Below are positions 15,679-26,739 of a stretch of DNA of 64,000 nt, one piece after another. The notes below the pieces were generated by a model, which was given only the letters and a program-made list of their open reading frames with translations, was not told the origin of the DNA and made no database searches. Position numbers and translations under genes: made by a program. Origin of the DNA: Apodemus sylvaticus (lineage: Eukaryota; Chordata; Mammalia; Rodentia; Muridae); NCBI RefSeq assembly GCF_947179515.1, contig NC_067481.1, forward strand, positions 21,778,593 through 21,842,592, written 5' to 3'. Position 1 is the stretch's first letter, and the number at the start of each line of letters is the position of its first letter.

Positions 15679-18600
15679 GAGGGCATGGACATAAGGAGAA
15701 GGGAGATTATTTTAAAAAGAAAAACGGAAGTGAGCTTTGGAGGGGTCACTTGTTAGGGAGAGAACCTTCTAGATACCTGTCTGTGATGCCACATGTGTCA
15801 AAGAGGACCTCAGCAAAGTAACCAAGCTTCCGAAACTCTACCAGAGTGAGGTTGACCAGTTGACCATCCACCTTGAGCAGCTCCATGCAGCCGTGGAAGG
15901 CTGTCTGGTTGGAGTGGCAGCCCCATCGACTGGCTGGCTTGGGACAACCTGGAACAACCACACTTGTAAGGTCCTTCCCAGGAGAGCTCTCAGATGACCC
16001 ACCCCCGCCAGGGAAATGCTAAGAGAGAGCTATACAAATGAAAGGATGCAGGGCTGGAGAGAGGGCTCAGCAGCTAAGAGCACTGGCTGCTCGTCCAGAG
16101 ATCATGAGTTTAATTCCTAGCAACCACATGGTGGCTCACAACCATCTATAGGGGGATCTGATGCCCTCCTCAGGCAGGCAGATGCAGCAGTGCACTCATA
16201 CATTAAATAAAGAAAAAATTTAAAATAAAATAAAAAAAAAAACCGGACGGTGGTGGTGCACACCTGTAATCCCAGCACTTTGGGAGGCAGAGGCAGGCAG
16301 ATTTCTGAATTCGAGGCCAACCTGGTCTACAGAGCGAGTTCCAGGACAGCCAGGGCTATAATGGCAAGGACCCAAGGTCCCAGAGGGGAAAGGAGGCTTG
16401 GTCTCTCCAATACTCTCCTTGTGGTGCCATCAGAACCGAACAGGACCTTCTCACGCAGACTAAGGGCAAAATTGTCCCTCACTTACCACCAAAGAAGTAT
16501 GAAGTCCCCGTGCGGATCAGCAGTGGGGATGAGACTCTGACCTCTGCCCCTTCCACATCATCAATACTGATGACCGCATGGTTTTCCTGTGCTACAAAGT
16601 TCACCTCGTGCCAGAAGCCATCATTCAGGCGATACCCTGAACAAGAAAGAAGGACGGGGTAAGTGGGCAGAGGCAGTAACCAGAATACGAGAAGATTGGT
16701 TTGTTAATCGTCCCATCCTCGGACCCCATCTCTTTAAAAAAAAAAATTTTTTTTGTTTGAATTGTGTGCATGAGTGCAGTACCCTGAGAAGCCAGAAGGG
16801 GGAGATGGATCCCTACGGAATTACAGGTAGTTGGGGGTGGGGTGAGGAGTGGTTTAGTAGCTAATGGTACTGATCTTGTTCAACACCCCAAGCAGAGTTC
16901 CGGCCCCCTTGCTGTGTTTTTGAGAAGGATCTCTCTGTATTCCAGGCTGGCCTAGAACTCACTATATAGTCCTGACTGGCCTCAAACTTGTGGTTTTCCA
17001 GATGTTGGGATTACGGGCATAAATTACTACCATAAGACACCATGCCCAGAGAGAAGATGGTGTCCAGTGGGGAAGTAGCAGCTCCACTCTGGATCCCAGC
17101 AGGAGTCTAAGTGAACTCCATGATTACACCTCACGCCTTGCACAGTGGCGCCTCTGATGGCTTCCTTCACTATCCACAGCCCTAGTCATTGATATAGTGT
17201 GCAAAGCTGGCTAGAACTGGCAGGCATCTTCAGGAATCCCCCAGAACCGGAGCACACCTGTTTCTTCCAGATCCCAACCTTTTCTAGCTTGCTTGTGCCT
17301 CCCCGAAAGCCCCTCACCAGCAGCAAATTGAAGCTTCTTGCGGCCAGTCTGCGCGATGGATACGTTGACTTGTCCTTCACTAAGCATCAGCTCCACATGA
17401 CCCAGCCCGTCCCCCAAGCGGGAGTAAAGGAGTAGCCCTGTGAGGTCCCAGGTGCGGAAACGGAAAGAGACTGCGAAGCGCCCCCGGCGTGGAAAGCCAG
17501 GCACTTGGACGAAGTTGTGAGGACCTCCGAAGTTGATGGGGTGTGGAACGGGATCCAAGCAACGGAAAGCCACATTACCCTAGAAGAGAATGGATGGGTG
17601 CACCAGGATTCGCCATCAATATTCTCACTGGGTTTAAGACCCAGTTGAAACACTCCCTAAATACTTGTGGAAATAAAACCTCCAATTGTGGTCCTTCTAT
17701 GCCCTATGCAAGCCTGCTTCTGCCCCTCCCCCACTCTGTTTGTTTGTTTGTTTGTGTTGCTAATCCCAATATCCACAAAGCAAAAAAAAAAAAAAAAATC
17801 TCTCTCAGAGTGCTAAGAGCAATATCATATAGCACAAGCCAAATTTAGCCCAAAGGCTATGGAGCATGCGCATAAGCTCCTGAGTCGACCAAAGAGGAAA
17901 GCTTATCAAAAGACTTCCAGAGACAATTCAGTGATTACCCTACCACTTCGGAGTCACATGCTCCCGGTCGAACTTCTCTCAGCCTCTGCAGCTCATTTTC
18001 CCGTTGTCTAACTAACAACTGGACCGGATCACAGCTTTACTAAGGGCTGAATGGTACTTGGGTCTGAGTTCGTGGTACTCCCACATCCGAGAAACTGACT
18101 GTTCAGAGGGGTCTCGTCCCCAACAAGACCTCTTTCCTCTCTGCCTCTTGGCTCTCCAAGTGGCTTCAGTGTCCCTGTCCTCCCAGATCTCCCTGCCCAC
18201 TGGCCTCGAAGGTGATCCGCGAGTGGCGCTGCACGGCCATTTCTGCGATGTCGATCCGGTTGTAGATCACGTTTTCTATGCAGCCACGGAAGTTATGGCG
18301 GTAGGCCAGGTTCTTACGTGCTGCGCCCACTAGACCCCCGATGAATATCTGTAGGAAGCAGGTGAAGAGAGGTTTCCCTGGGCTTAGGGTAACGCCTTCC
18401 TTTCCTGTGCGCATGCACAGTAAGTACCCTTTCCACAGAAGGGTACTAGGCCTGGCTTCAGAAAGACTTGGAGCACATTTGCCCAGGGTGAGTGCTAATA
18501 AAGCTTCGTTCAGGTTTAAGCCTTAAACATCAGCACTAGTTGGCTGCAGGCCTTCAGCAGGTCAAATTGTCTGCTTTGATACTTAAAATGCAGATGGAGA

Positions 18601-21600
18601 CATGGTCTTTGTCAACCACACAGAACTGTGGGAGACTAGGGGACAATTTTCTATGTTTCCTCCTGCACCCCAAATCTGGATTTCTAGACCCATCTTAGGA
18701 GATCTACAACAAGGACCAGAAAAATAACAAGAACTGACTCTCTGGCCGGGCGGTGGTGGCGCACATCTTTAATCCCAGCACTTGGGAGGCAGAGGCAGGC
18801 GGATTTCTGAGTTCGAGGCTAACCTGGTCTACAAAGTGAGTTCCAGGACAGCCAGGGCTACAAAGAGAAACCCTGTCTCGAAAAAACAAAAACAAACCAA
18901 AAAAAAAAAAAAAAAAAAGAAAGAAAGAAAAGAAAAATAAATGACTCTCTGGTACATGCAGTAGGATGTGGAGTGGACCCCCCCCCAATTTATCCATTGC
19001 TACATCCCCAAAATGGTACCCCACCCTTGATCACCTCATTTTCGAGATTCAACCTTTCAAAGTCGCCGTTGAGCACAAAGCGATGGACATAGCCATCCAG
19101 GGTGAGGTTTGCATCTCGGCCATATCGATCCACCCGCACATAGTGCCAGCTTAGGTCGTTAAGAACGCCACCAGCGCTCACCGTGGTGTGACCAGGTCTT
19201 GGCTGGATGGGACTGCTGCCTGAGGGCAAAGCAGGACAGGGTGAGGACTCTAGCAGGCTCCAGCTTCAGTAGCAACTCTCAACACTGAGGAGAGGCTACC
19301 CAGGCCCCAGAGAGGCTGGAGCAGAGAGGAGGCCGCTGCTTGTATCTCCCTCTCTCTCTCTCTTTTCTCTTCTTCTTCAAGACAGGTAGCTCTGGCTGTC
19401 CTGGTACTCACTCTGTAGACCAGGCTGGCCTCGAACTCAAGAAATCTACCTGCCTCTGCTTCCCAAGTGCTGGGGTTAAAGGCGTGCGCCACCACTGCCC
19501 GGCTACTGCTTGTATTTCATTACACGGGTGAATTCACAAAATCATTTTGTGAATCTGTTGGTTTATGATGCCTTGTTCAAGGTTACCACACAGTTGGCAA
19601 ACCAAACCCAGTTCTCCTGACTCCACACCCCGCTGTTTTGCTAGCCCCAAGCGCTACAAAAGGGTAGTTTGGCTCAGACAGTCAATGGGAAAGATCAGGC
19701 TGAGGCAGGGCAGCCCCGTGGGGTTCCGAAGCTCACCAAGGCTCATGTGCAGCAGCAGGTGCGCCCCCTGCAGTTCAAGCGTCACATAATCCCCCTGGGA
19801 GCCCTCGGTGTGCAACAACAGTCCATCCTTCTCCTCTGTCTTGAAACTAAAAGCGAACACGTCCCAAAGACTTTGGCTGACGCCTCGCTGGAAGCGATAT
19901 GAGATGGCATCATCGCCGTCAAAATACAGGATGTTGGATTCTGTGCAAAGGACCGTGGGTGGGCAGGGGACCGGGGAGACAGTCCCTCTCAGGATCCTCG
20001 CCCCCACCCCCTGGCCTCCACAGCCTTACTGTAGGGACAACCATAGATGCCCAGCCTCAGGCCGATCTTGCCGCGTGGGTTCCAGGCCAGTGGCACGATG
20101 CGGATGTAGCGAGCAGTAAAATGGTAGTGCAGGTCATGGCGGACCACTGCCGAGTCATTGACATTACCGAAGAAGGTCTGCGGGGATTGGAAACAGTAGT
20201 AACCATGTCCCCACCCTCAGCTCCCCTGGCAGCAATGGCTTCAAACCTCCCCAACCTTGACCGGAGCAGTAACAGGCGGTTACTCCATCTCCGTGTCTCC
20301 CTGATTACACACTCTGGTCTAGAGTGTCCTTTAGTTCTTCAAAGTAAAAGTCTAATGTCACTGCCCTCAGGAAGCTCTCCTAGGTTCTACCCTAAAGTGC
20401 ATTAAACCTTATGATTGCTGAGAAACAGTCCGAGCTGTCTAAATTCCAAGAGTAGAGTTCTCGCCTTTGCCTCTTGCTGGCCCCTCCCCTTCCCTTCAGG
20501 TAGTGCCCAGCCTAGGGCCCAGAGCTGGGGAAGGCTCCCCAAGTATGTGCGCCTGGGCACCGACAGTACCGCATTGTGCCCTTGTTGGTAGAACGGTGTC
20601 CAGCTGTCCACACGGTCCCCGTAGAGCAGCATGTACCGTGTGACCCAATCCCAAGAATTAAAGGCTCCTTGTGTGGCCACAGCCCGGATCCGATGTTTCT
20701 TCATCAAGTCTATCTGGAGCCAGGGATTCGGGTCCCCAATCCGGGGCGACCATCCACTGATACCTACAGAAGGGGCAAGGGCTTTTTACCACCCACAATC
20801 TTCTCTCGGCTCTCTGGAGTCCTCCTCCCCTCCCTGGTTGGGTAAGCTCACCGTGTAGCCGGGCAAAGCGGGCCGTGGTAAAGAGCCCATAGTAGGAGGA
20901 CGCGCCCAGAGACCGTGCATACAGAGGTCCCACCAGCTCCTCATTGCAGCCGACTGGAGTAGGGGTGGGGGCGAGGAGATGAGCTTGTTAATGTGACCCC
21001 TCTTCCAAAGGCTGTGCCCACTTAGCAGTTAAAGCTCCTCTTCACTGCCCCCCTGTGGCTGACTCAGCCCTACCTTAACCTACCTCAACCCGGGCTTCAG
21101 CAACAGCTACTCCCTCGCGGGAGCCTGCTTTTTCCCCTCTTAGGGGAACTCTGTGCCTCCGCCTATAGATTCAAAGCCAGGTCCTTGCTAGCCCAGTGCC
21201 TGGCCGGCTCAGTACCCCCTTAAACATAGGCCCCAAACTTCAGCATATCGAAAACCTAAATGGACCTCAGAACATGAAATTAACCCCTGCCTTACCATCA
21301 CTTCCGATCACCAGCACCCCTCACTAAAACATGCACCAAACCCCAAATCAGACTTTAATCCCAATCTGTCTCCCCTCCCCTCCCCCAATCCCACTCTTAG
21401 CATCATCCTTGGCCTCAGTCAGGGTCACCAACTCCTATTTGGACTCGAGCCATAAAACCCAGCCTCAACCACAAACCCTACCTAGTCCCTGGGCCAGCTC
21501 CCAATTCTAGCCCCAGCCCCTTCGGGAAAAGCCTCAACTCTAGCCTGGGTCACCAGTGCCGCACTTAGAGCCAATCTTAACCTCAAACCTAGACACCGGC

Positions 21601-21929
21601 TCCCGCTTGGATTAACAGCTCCAAATCCCCTGGGCTGACTGGTTCCTCAGATCAGAGATCAGCCCCAGACCGCGGCGCGCGCGCAGCAGCCTCAGAGCTG
21701 CATTGCGGAGCGCTGGGGAGAGGCAGGAAAAGATGGAAGCGGGAGCCGGCGCGTACGGGAAGGACCGGCGACCACCCAGCCGCAATGCGGTGCAGGACTC
21801 GCCCGGCAAGCTCCAGACTCCTGCACCAAATCCCACCTGCCTCTGAGACCAGCACTCACAGTAGCCCCAGCCCCGAGCTCCAGAGACCACAGCTGCGAGC
21901 AGGATGCTGAAGAGACCGAGACTCATCAT
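8132..21929 (-). CDS. Cntnap1: Contactin-associated protein 1 (Caspr), complete, 24 coding exons
   Basis: This type I membrane protein forms paranodal axo-glial junctions with contactin and glial neurofascin-155. Coding exons, 5' to 3' on the minus strand: 21860-21929, 20852-20953, 20570-20763, 20030-20177, 19737-19940, 19035-19219, 18205-18348, 17318-17579, 16487-16636, 15777-15948, 15254-15360, 15012-15131, 14486-14689, 14178-14334, 13969-14096, 13490-13675, 12840-13061, 12319-12558, 10674-11027, 10422-10549, 9403-9496, 9015-9260, 8858-8905, 8132-8418. The total is 4152 nt (1383 aa). Domains: signal peptide 1-20; discoidin about 25-170; laminin G 200-345 and 380-530; EGF 544-578; fibrinogen-like 580-780; laminin G 800-955; EGF 960-995; seven PGY motifs 1034-1073; laminin G 1085-1250; membrane helix about 1281-1305; protein-4.1-binding juxtamembrane NHRYKGSYHTNE; Pro/Ala-rich tail. 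All introns are GT-AG except intron 7 (GC-AG). Confidence 0.97.
8180..8270 (-). repeat. Cntnap1: Coding minisatellite: Pro-Ala tail of Cntnap1
   Basis: On the plus strand this is a run of ggggct/ggggtc hexamers that degenerates toward 8270. On the coding strand it gives alternating Pro-Ala/Pro-Thr in the cytoplasmic tail, just before the conserved end RDQNLPQILEESRSE. Pro-rich Caspr tails are known SH3-binding segments; here the segment is built from a slippage-prone repeat. Confidence 0.85.
9692..9844 (-). repeat. B1 SINE in Cntnap1 intron 20
   Basis: A diverged minus-strand B1 after a (GTTTT)n tail. A fragment resembling an ID/B4 element follows at about 10084-10160. Confidence 0.8.
10804..10923 (-). 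other. Cntnap1: PGY repeat segment of Cntnap1 (exon 19)
   Basis: This stretch of exon 19 encodes seven Pro-Gly-Tyr motifs with short variable spacers (residues about 1034-1073), between the second EGF module and the last laminin G domain. The feature is characteristic of CNTNAP1 within the family and supports the assignment. Confidence 0.9.
11640..11810 (+). repeat. Diverged tRNA-type/B4-like SINE in Cntnap1 intron 18
   Basis: The sequence gttcagttggtaaagtgctt followed by gaattcgatccttagtgcc keeps the layout of the tRNA-like A and B boxes. A B1-like right part follows. An ATGCATACAC-rich tract comes next (11915-12000). The family name is uncertain. Confidence 0.55.
15635..15676. repeat. (TG)n microsatellite in Cntnap1 intron 10
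   Basis: About 42 bp of pure GT repeat in the intron between the exons at 15777-15948 and 15254-15360. Confidence 0.95.
16051..16362 (+). repeat. B2 SINE with an adjoining B1 SINE (same strand)
   Basis: A B2 (16051-16241, gggctggagaga start, A-rich tail) is followed directly by a B1 body (16243-16362) that ends abruptly after cagggctata. The pair lies in intron 9, only about 125 bp from exon 9. Confidence 0.9.
16911..17048 (-). repeat. Old B1-like SINE in Cntnap1 intron 8
   Basis: The diverged minus-strand B1 pattern reads gagaaggatctctctgtatt, caggctggcctagaactcac and gatgttgggattacgggc. Confidence 0.7.
18203..18204 (-). promoter_or_regulatory. Cntnap1: Non-canonical GC splice donor of Cntnap1 intron 7
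   Basis: On the coding strand exon 7 ends TTCGAG and the intron opens GCCAGTGGG. Exon 8 begins after a normal TTCTAG acceptor with GGTAATGTGGC, so the joined reading is TFE-GNVAF, the expected family sequence. The nearest GT (four bases downstream) would shift the frame into an immediate stop. A GC donor is therefore the only in-frame reading. Confidence 0.75.
18744..18922 (+). repeat. B1 SINE with poly-A tail
   Basis: A full-length plus-strand B1 starting ggccgggcggtggtggcgc, with a long A-rich tail to about 18940. It lies in Cntnap1 intron 6. Confidence 0.95.
19375..19503 (-). repeat. B1 SINE in Cntnap1 intron 5
   Basis: A minus-strand B1 running from caagacaggtagctctggc to ccaccactgcccggc, preceded by a CT/TTC-rich tail. 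Confidence 0.93.
20954..21859 (-). other. Cntnap1: Cntnap1 intron 1, C/A-rich strand-asymmetric
   Basis: The first intron of Cntnap1 shows no recognisable SINE. From about 21190 to 21610 the plus strand is strikingly C and A rich, with recurring ccc, aacc and cctcaac words. The transcript strand is therefore G/T rich with many G-runs. Confidence 0.6.
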
Positions 21930-22080
21930 GCGGAGCTGACCGACCCTGGGTGTCTGCCTTGATGCGCCGCTAGGGTTCCCGTTCTGGCTCAGGCCCCAGC
22001 TTTTCTCCTGGGGTTCGCGGCTGACCGATGCTTTTCTCCCCCGTCCTTCTTACCCACCCTTCCCTCTCTCCTACCCCCAA

Positions 22081-22155
<75 letters not shown>

Positions 22156-22743
22156 CCTCCGCCCCCTTCCCCCAGCCTTTCTCCTGGCACGCACGTTTTT
22201 TCCCGGACCCCGCGCAAGCGCGAGCCTCAGCCCTATTACGAAAGGGCGGGGTAGACAACCTGCCGCTGGGAAATACCCCCAAGTAACCCAAGGCTGACAA
22301 GGACTAGGGCTACAGGGTGGCAAAGAAGAAGGAAGAGGCGAGGTGGAACCTGACATTTTCAAGGAAAAGGGAAAAGCTTTGAAGAAGGGCACCTAGAGAT
22401 GGAATGAAGGGCAAATTTAAAATTTTAAAAAAATGTTTTCGGAAGGTAAATAGTGTTCCTGGCTCAGTGCTGGACACCTTCGTAACTGTGAACTCCGTGA
22501 TTTCATCTTACTGTACTTTACACAGGGAAGGCTCAGAGGAAAACAAAGCTCGCCCGGAACCATACAAGCATTCCTTTTCCTTTGACTAGCTAGAAATTCG
22601 GCAAGGTGGGATGGAAACGTGAACCCGCAGACCCTGATCTCCACCCTCCTCCTGGGCCCTCCTCCCCACCCCTTCCTTCCTGCCCTGCTAGTTATTTAAC
22701 TTTAGCCCCTGCGGCTGTACCTCAGAAACCCTTGTAGCCAGAG
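21930..22743. promoter_or_regulatory. Shared upstream region of Cntnap1 (-) and Ccr10 (+)
   Basis: The two start codons are only 814 bp apart and point away from each other, so this interval must contain both 5' UTRs and promoters. It holds a long CT tract (22081-22151), a C-rich stretch around 22152-22175, and a TATA-like gttatttaac about 55 bp upstream of the Ccr10 ATG. Transcription start sites cannot be fixed from sequence alone. Confidence 0.6.
22081..22151. repeat. (CT)n / (GA)n tract in the Cntnap1-Ccr10 promoter interval
   Basis: About 71 bp of nearly pure TC dinucleotide with one small break. On the Cntnap1 strand it is a GA tract 150-220 bp upstream of the ATG. Such homopurine tracts are known to exclude nucleosomes and to form triplex (H-DNA). 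Confidence 0.95.
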
Positions 22744-24515
22744 ATGGGGACCAAGCCCACAGAACAGGTGGGAGTCGGGGCAGGGGGCAAGAGATGGGTT
22801 GCTGAGAGGGTGGGAAAGGGAAAGGGGTGGGATTCCCCGCTTGACAAGCCTCTGTCATCTAGCACCTGTGCAGGAGCCTGTAAAACCTACGTATGACCCC
22901 TTTGGTGTGAGTGTTTTCAATATGTCTGTGCTCTAACGGTAGGGTGGGGAGGGGAGAAGGGAAAGGAGACAGTAGCCCCTTTAGCCCGAGCTTGAAGTCT
23001 AGGGTCCAGGGCTGAATCAAAGCCCTGCATCTGACCTGCATTCCAGGAGAGGGCACTGCAAAGCCAACAGAAGCCCTGAGATTTATTAACATAACTGCTT
23101 GGTCTAGGGCGAGCTACATGTTTCTGTTGTCTACTATCTTGCACGGTTCCAACAGTGCTCACTGCTAACCTTGCCAGGTGAGCTGACTAGGACTCCCACA
23201 CTGGGTAGAACACATTTAGTAAGTGGCGTCCAGAAAGAGCCAGTGGCTGCTCAAGGTCACCCAGGAAGCTGGAGCAGAGCTAGGGAGACTGCAAGAGTAG
23301 TTTACTGTCTGTCCAGGGCACACTAGTAAGACTCGGGAGAGAGTGTATGTCTCTTCTGGCATGGAGACTTTGAGTGAGGAACTCCTGTGTGAGAGGGAGG
23401 GGTGTAGGAATGTCTTACACGGTCCCTCTTCTCATTTTTGATGCCACCAGGTCTCCTGGGGACCTTACTCCGGGTATGACGAGGAGGCTTATTCTGCTGG
23501 GCCGCTGCCGGAACTCTGTTACAAGGCTGATGTCCAGGCTTTCAGTCGGGCCTTCCAACCGAGTGTCTCCCTGATGGTGGCTGTGCTGGGACTGGCGGGC
23601 AATGGCCTAGTCTTGGCCACCCATCTGGCAGCCCGACGAACTTCCCGGTCTCCCACCTCCGTTCACCTGCTCCAGTTGGCCCTGGCTGACCTCTTATTGG
23701 CCCTGACTTTGCCTTTTGCTGCAGCAGGGGCTCTTCAGGGCTGGAATCTAGGAAGTACCACCTGCCGTGCCATCTCAGGCCTCTACTCAGCCTCCTTCCA
23801 CGCCGGCTTCCTCTTCCTAGCCTGTATCAGTGCCGACCGCTATGTGGCCATCGCACGCGCTCTCCCAGCCGGGCAGCGGCCCTCCACGCCTACTCGTGCA
23901 CACTTGGTCTCAGTCTTCGTGTGGCTACTGTCGCTGTTTCTGGCTCTACCTGCGCTCCTTTTCAGCCGGGACGGGCCACGGGAAGGCCAACGACGCTGTC
24001 GGCTCATCTTTCCTGAAAGCCTCACGCAGACTGTGAAAGGGGCAAGCGCGATGGCTCAGGTGGTCCTAGGCTTCGCGCTGCCTCTGGGAGTCATGGCAGC
24101 CTGTTATGCGCTCCTGGGCCGCACGCTTCTGGCCGCCAGGGGGCCAGAGCGGCGACGTGCACTGCGTGTCGTGGTGGCCTTGGTGGTGGCCTTCGTGGTG
24201 CTGCAGTTGCCCTACAGCCTCGCCCTGCTGCTGGATACAGCCGATCTACTGGCAGCCCGCGAGCGGAGCTGCTCCTCCAGTAAGCGCAAGGATCTAGCTC
24301 TGCTGGTCACCGGCGGCTTGACACTGGTCCGCTGCAGCCTCAATCCGGTCCTTTATGCTTTTTTGGGCCTCCGTTTCCGCCGGGACCTGCGGAGGCTGCT
24401 ACAGGGCGGAGGATGCAGCCTGAAGCCCAACCCTCCTGGCCGCCGCCCCCGCCGACTCCGCCTTTCTTCCTGCTCTGCTCCTACTGAGACCCACAGCCTC
24501 TCTTGGGACAACTAG
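22744..24515 (+). CDS. Ccr10: C-C chemokine receptor type 10, complete, two coding exons
   Basis: A class A GPCR for CCL27 and CCL28 at the plasma membrane; it directs skin- and mucosa-homing lymphocytes. Coding exons are 22744-22767 (eight codons, MGTKPTEQ) and 23451-24515, joined by a GT-AG intron (donor CAG|GTGGGA, acceptor CCACCAG), giving 362 aa. The N-terminus is acidic with tyrosines (YSGYDEEAYS), as in chemokine receptors that carry sulfotyrosine. Seven hydrophobic segments are visible. The DRYVAIA motif follows TM3, and NPVLY lies in TM7. The C-tail is Ser/Thr and Arg rich and ends ETHSLSWDN. The short first exon is characteristic of CCR10, and an ATG-to-stop reading of exon 2 alone would lack the ligand-binding N-terminus. 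Cntnap1 lies head-to-head upstream. No frame damage is seen. Confidence 0.97.
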
Positions 24516-24665
24516 GGCTACAATTTCAGAGAAGGGGGAGGGCTAAAGAAACGATCCCAGGGAGGGTAATAGAAAGGGGAGTAAGTAGGGGGACGTTGAG
24601 AAAGACTTCAGGATCTAAAGGGATTGCCTCTGCGCTTAATTAAATTGATCCTATACAAATGAGAT
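24516..24665 (+). other. Ccr10: Ccr10 3' UTR with candidate ATTAAA polyadenylation signal
   Basis: A short 3' UTR. The only plausible signal is an ATTAAA at 24639-24644, about 125 bp after the stop. Its use is inferred. Confidence 0.5.
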
Positions 24666-26630
24666 GCAACCCGACTACCGTTACTATTTTTGAATTACCA
24701 GCTTTGGTTGCAGCAGGGCCAGGACAGTGGGTTACACCCCCCACGCCCCTGCTTGAGTCTGAGTGGGAGGTGTGAGGGGACAGGGGTTGCTGAGTCGGCT
24801 AAAGCTTTGAGTAACTGACACGCCCTCGGCTTCACTCAGTCTCTGCCAACCGAGGTGAGCTGGGAAAGCTGCCAGGTGAGGAGGGGCGGGGTTTCTCCTC
24901 AGGAGTCAGTGTACGAAAGGGCTTTCTAATAACCCCAGCGCTATCCAGTAATGGCTGCTTTAGCAAGCACCTAGCTCCCAGCATGTGAAATGCACGGGGT
25001 GATGCTGTCCCAAGCTGTGTGTCCATGGGTCTGGTCGGGGTAGGAGGCAAGAGATTCTAGTTTGGGGTGGGTTTTTGGATCCCTTCTAAAGTCCTGCTAT
25101 GGAAAGAAAAACGCTAATTAAAAAGTTGAGTCTGGTGGTGTGTGAACCGATACCTGTAGCCCCAGTCACTCTAGAGGTTGAGACAGGAGGATCAAGAGTA
25201 ATATCCCGCCTAAGAAGAAATGAAATAGAAAAATGTCGAGGTGGAGTTTTCCACCTAGGATTTAAAAATAAAATAAGAGGGGGATTGCAATTTGCAAATT
25301 TCCCAAGAGGTGTTACTGAGCCTGAGCTCAGAGCGTGGGGCGCCTGCGCTGCCGATTATTTCCCCTGGGGATCAAGCCAAAGGAAATGCACCGAGCTTGC
25401 CCGGAAAGGGGAGGTTAGATATCAGACAGAACTCTCCAGCGGACAAGTGTCTAGGATCTTGAAGAGGAAGGGAGGTTATGGTTGTAGAGTCTCTGGTCCT
25501 CGAAACTCAGTATACACTACTTCAATATGAAAGCACCGTCAGGATGGCTTCTAGAGATGGTGCACTGATTTCTGGTCTTTGCACAACTGCCGGGATTGTG
25601 CTCAAATGAGACAATTCTCTCAGTTTAGTATCCGGTCAGGAAAGTCAGACCACCGCTCCAGTCTGGAGTCTAGGGGCAAAAAAGGGCGTGGTGTACAAGT
25701 CCCTAGGGAGGCGTTGGCCTGAAGTCTGCACTTCGTCCAGCCTAGCCTAGCCCAGCCCAGCCCGACTAGTCATGTGCCTAGACCCTATGACGGAAGAGAC
25801 ATAAAACTTTCACCTCTTGGAGGCAGAAACAAGGAAAGGCTCGAAAACTGCACCGATCCTCCAAGAGGCGCACACTACCCACCCGAGCGGACCGAGAATC
25901 CTCTGCCAGTGACCGCGGGAATCGCAGCTGAGTCAGCAACGCGCGTGCCTGCGCGCGCCCGTGCCACTGTCTAGGCTGCAGCAGGAACCCCGCCCTGGAC
26001 TCTTTAGCGCGCCCTTGTTAACCCCTTCTTGTTCAGAAATGCAGCATAGTCGTCCTGAGAGGCCTCTGATCTATCAATTTTCTTAGACCACAGAATCCCC
26101 CGGGCATGCCAAGCCACTCTCCCCATTCCAGCTCAATGCTCTGTAAACTTGCTTTTATTTCAGATCTTTGTCTGAGGCTTCCAGGAGTTCCTTTCTCAGC
26201 TTTTACATCTCAAAAGTGGGGGTTGGCTAAGAGCTAAATCTGGACCCTTTAACTCTAAGAATGGAGAGCTACCTCTGCAGCTAACTCTCACACGCAGGTG
26301 TGGAATGCCTCGAAGATGTTAAGGCTCTTTACTTTTGCAGGGATTCCGAGATGTGACAGGTAATCACAGGCCAGTAGCCCAGCTTCCTTCCAGCTTTATG
26401 CCCTTCCTTCTCCAGACCTTCGAAAAGGGTTTTTAATTTGCTGCTTGGTGAACCAAGAGTTAAAAACAAGATCACGAAGGCGGTCCTACGTGACGCCACA
26501 GACACCCGGTGTCCGACCTCAGAAGCTGGGGCGTGTCTAACATCGCACCGCCCACTCCCTCCCCAATTCCCCCCGCCCCCCTCCACTGTCACTCAGCCAG
26601 AGACACATGATGCAACCCGCTGCGGTTTCA
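24666..26630. other. Ccr10-Plekhh3 spacer, no gene seen
   Basis: About 2 kb with no convincing exon. It holds one diverged B1-like fragment (about 25125-25215) and a CpG-rich patch near 25925-25965 (acgcgcgtgcctgcgcgcgcccgtg). The rest looks unique. Confidence 0.55.
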
Positions 26631-26638
26631 AGCTTGGG

Positions 26639-26715
26639 ATTGGTCACACTGGCCGGCGCCAGGAACAGTGATTGGGCAGAGGAGGCTGTGACGCACTGTA
26701 GACCCTACCTATAAA
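26639..26715 (+). promoter_or_regulatory. Plekhh3: Plekhh3 core promoter: two inverted CCAAT boxes and a TATA box
   Basis: ATTGG (inverted CCAAT) occurs at 26639-26643 and again at 26671-26675, a spacing of 32 bp, close to three helical turns. TATAAA follows at 26710-26715, about 35 bp after the second box. This order and spacing is the usual arrangement of an NF-Y plus TATA promoter. It puts a start site near 26740 and a 5' UTR of about 500 nt. Confidence 0.7.
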
Positions 26716-26739
26716 GAAGGGAGGAGAGAAAGAACAGGG

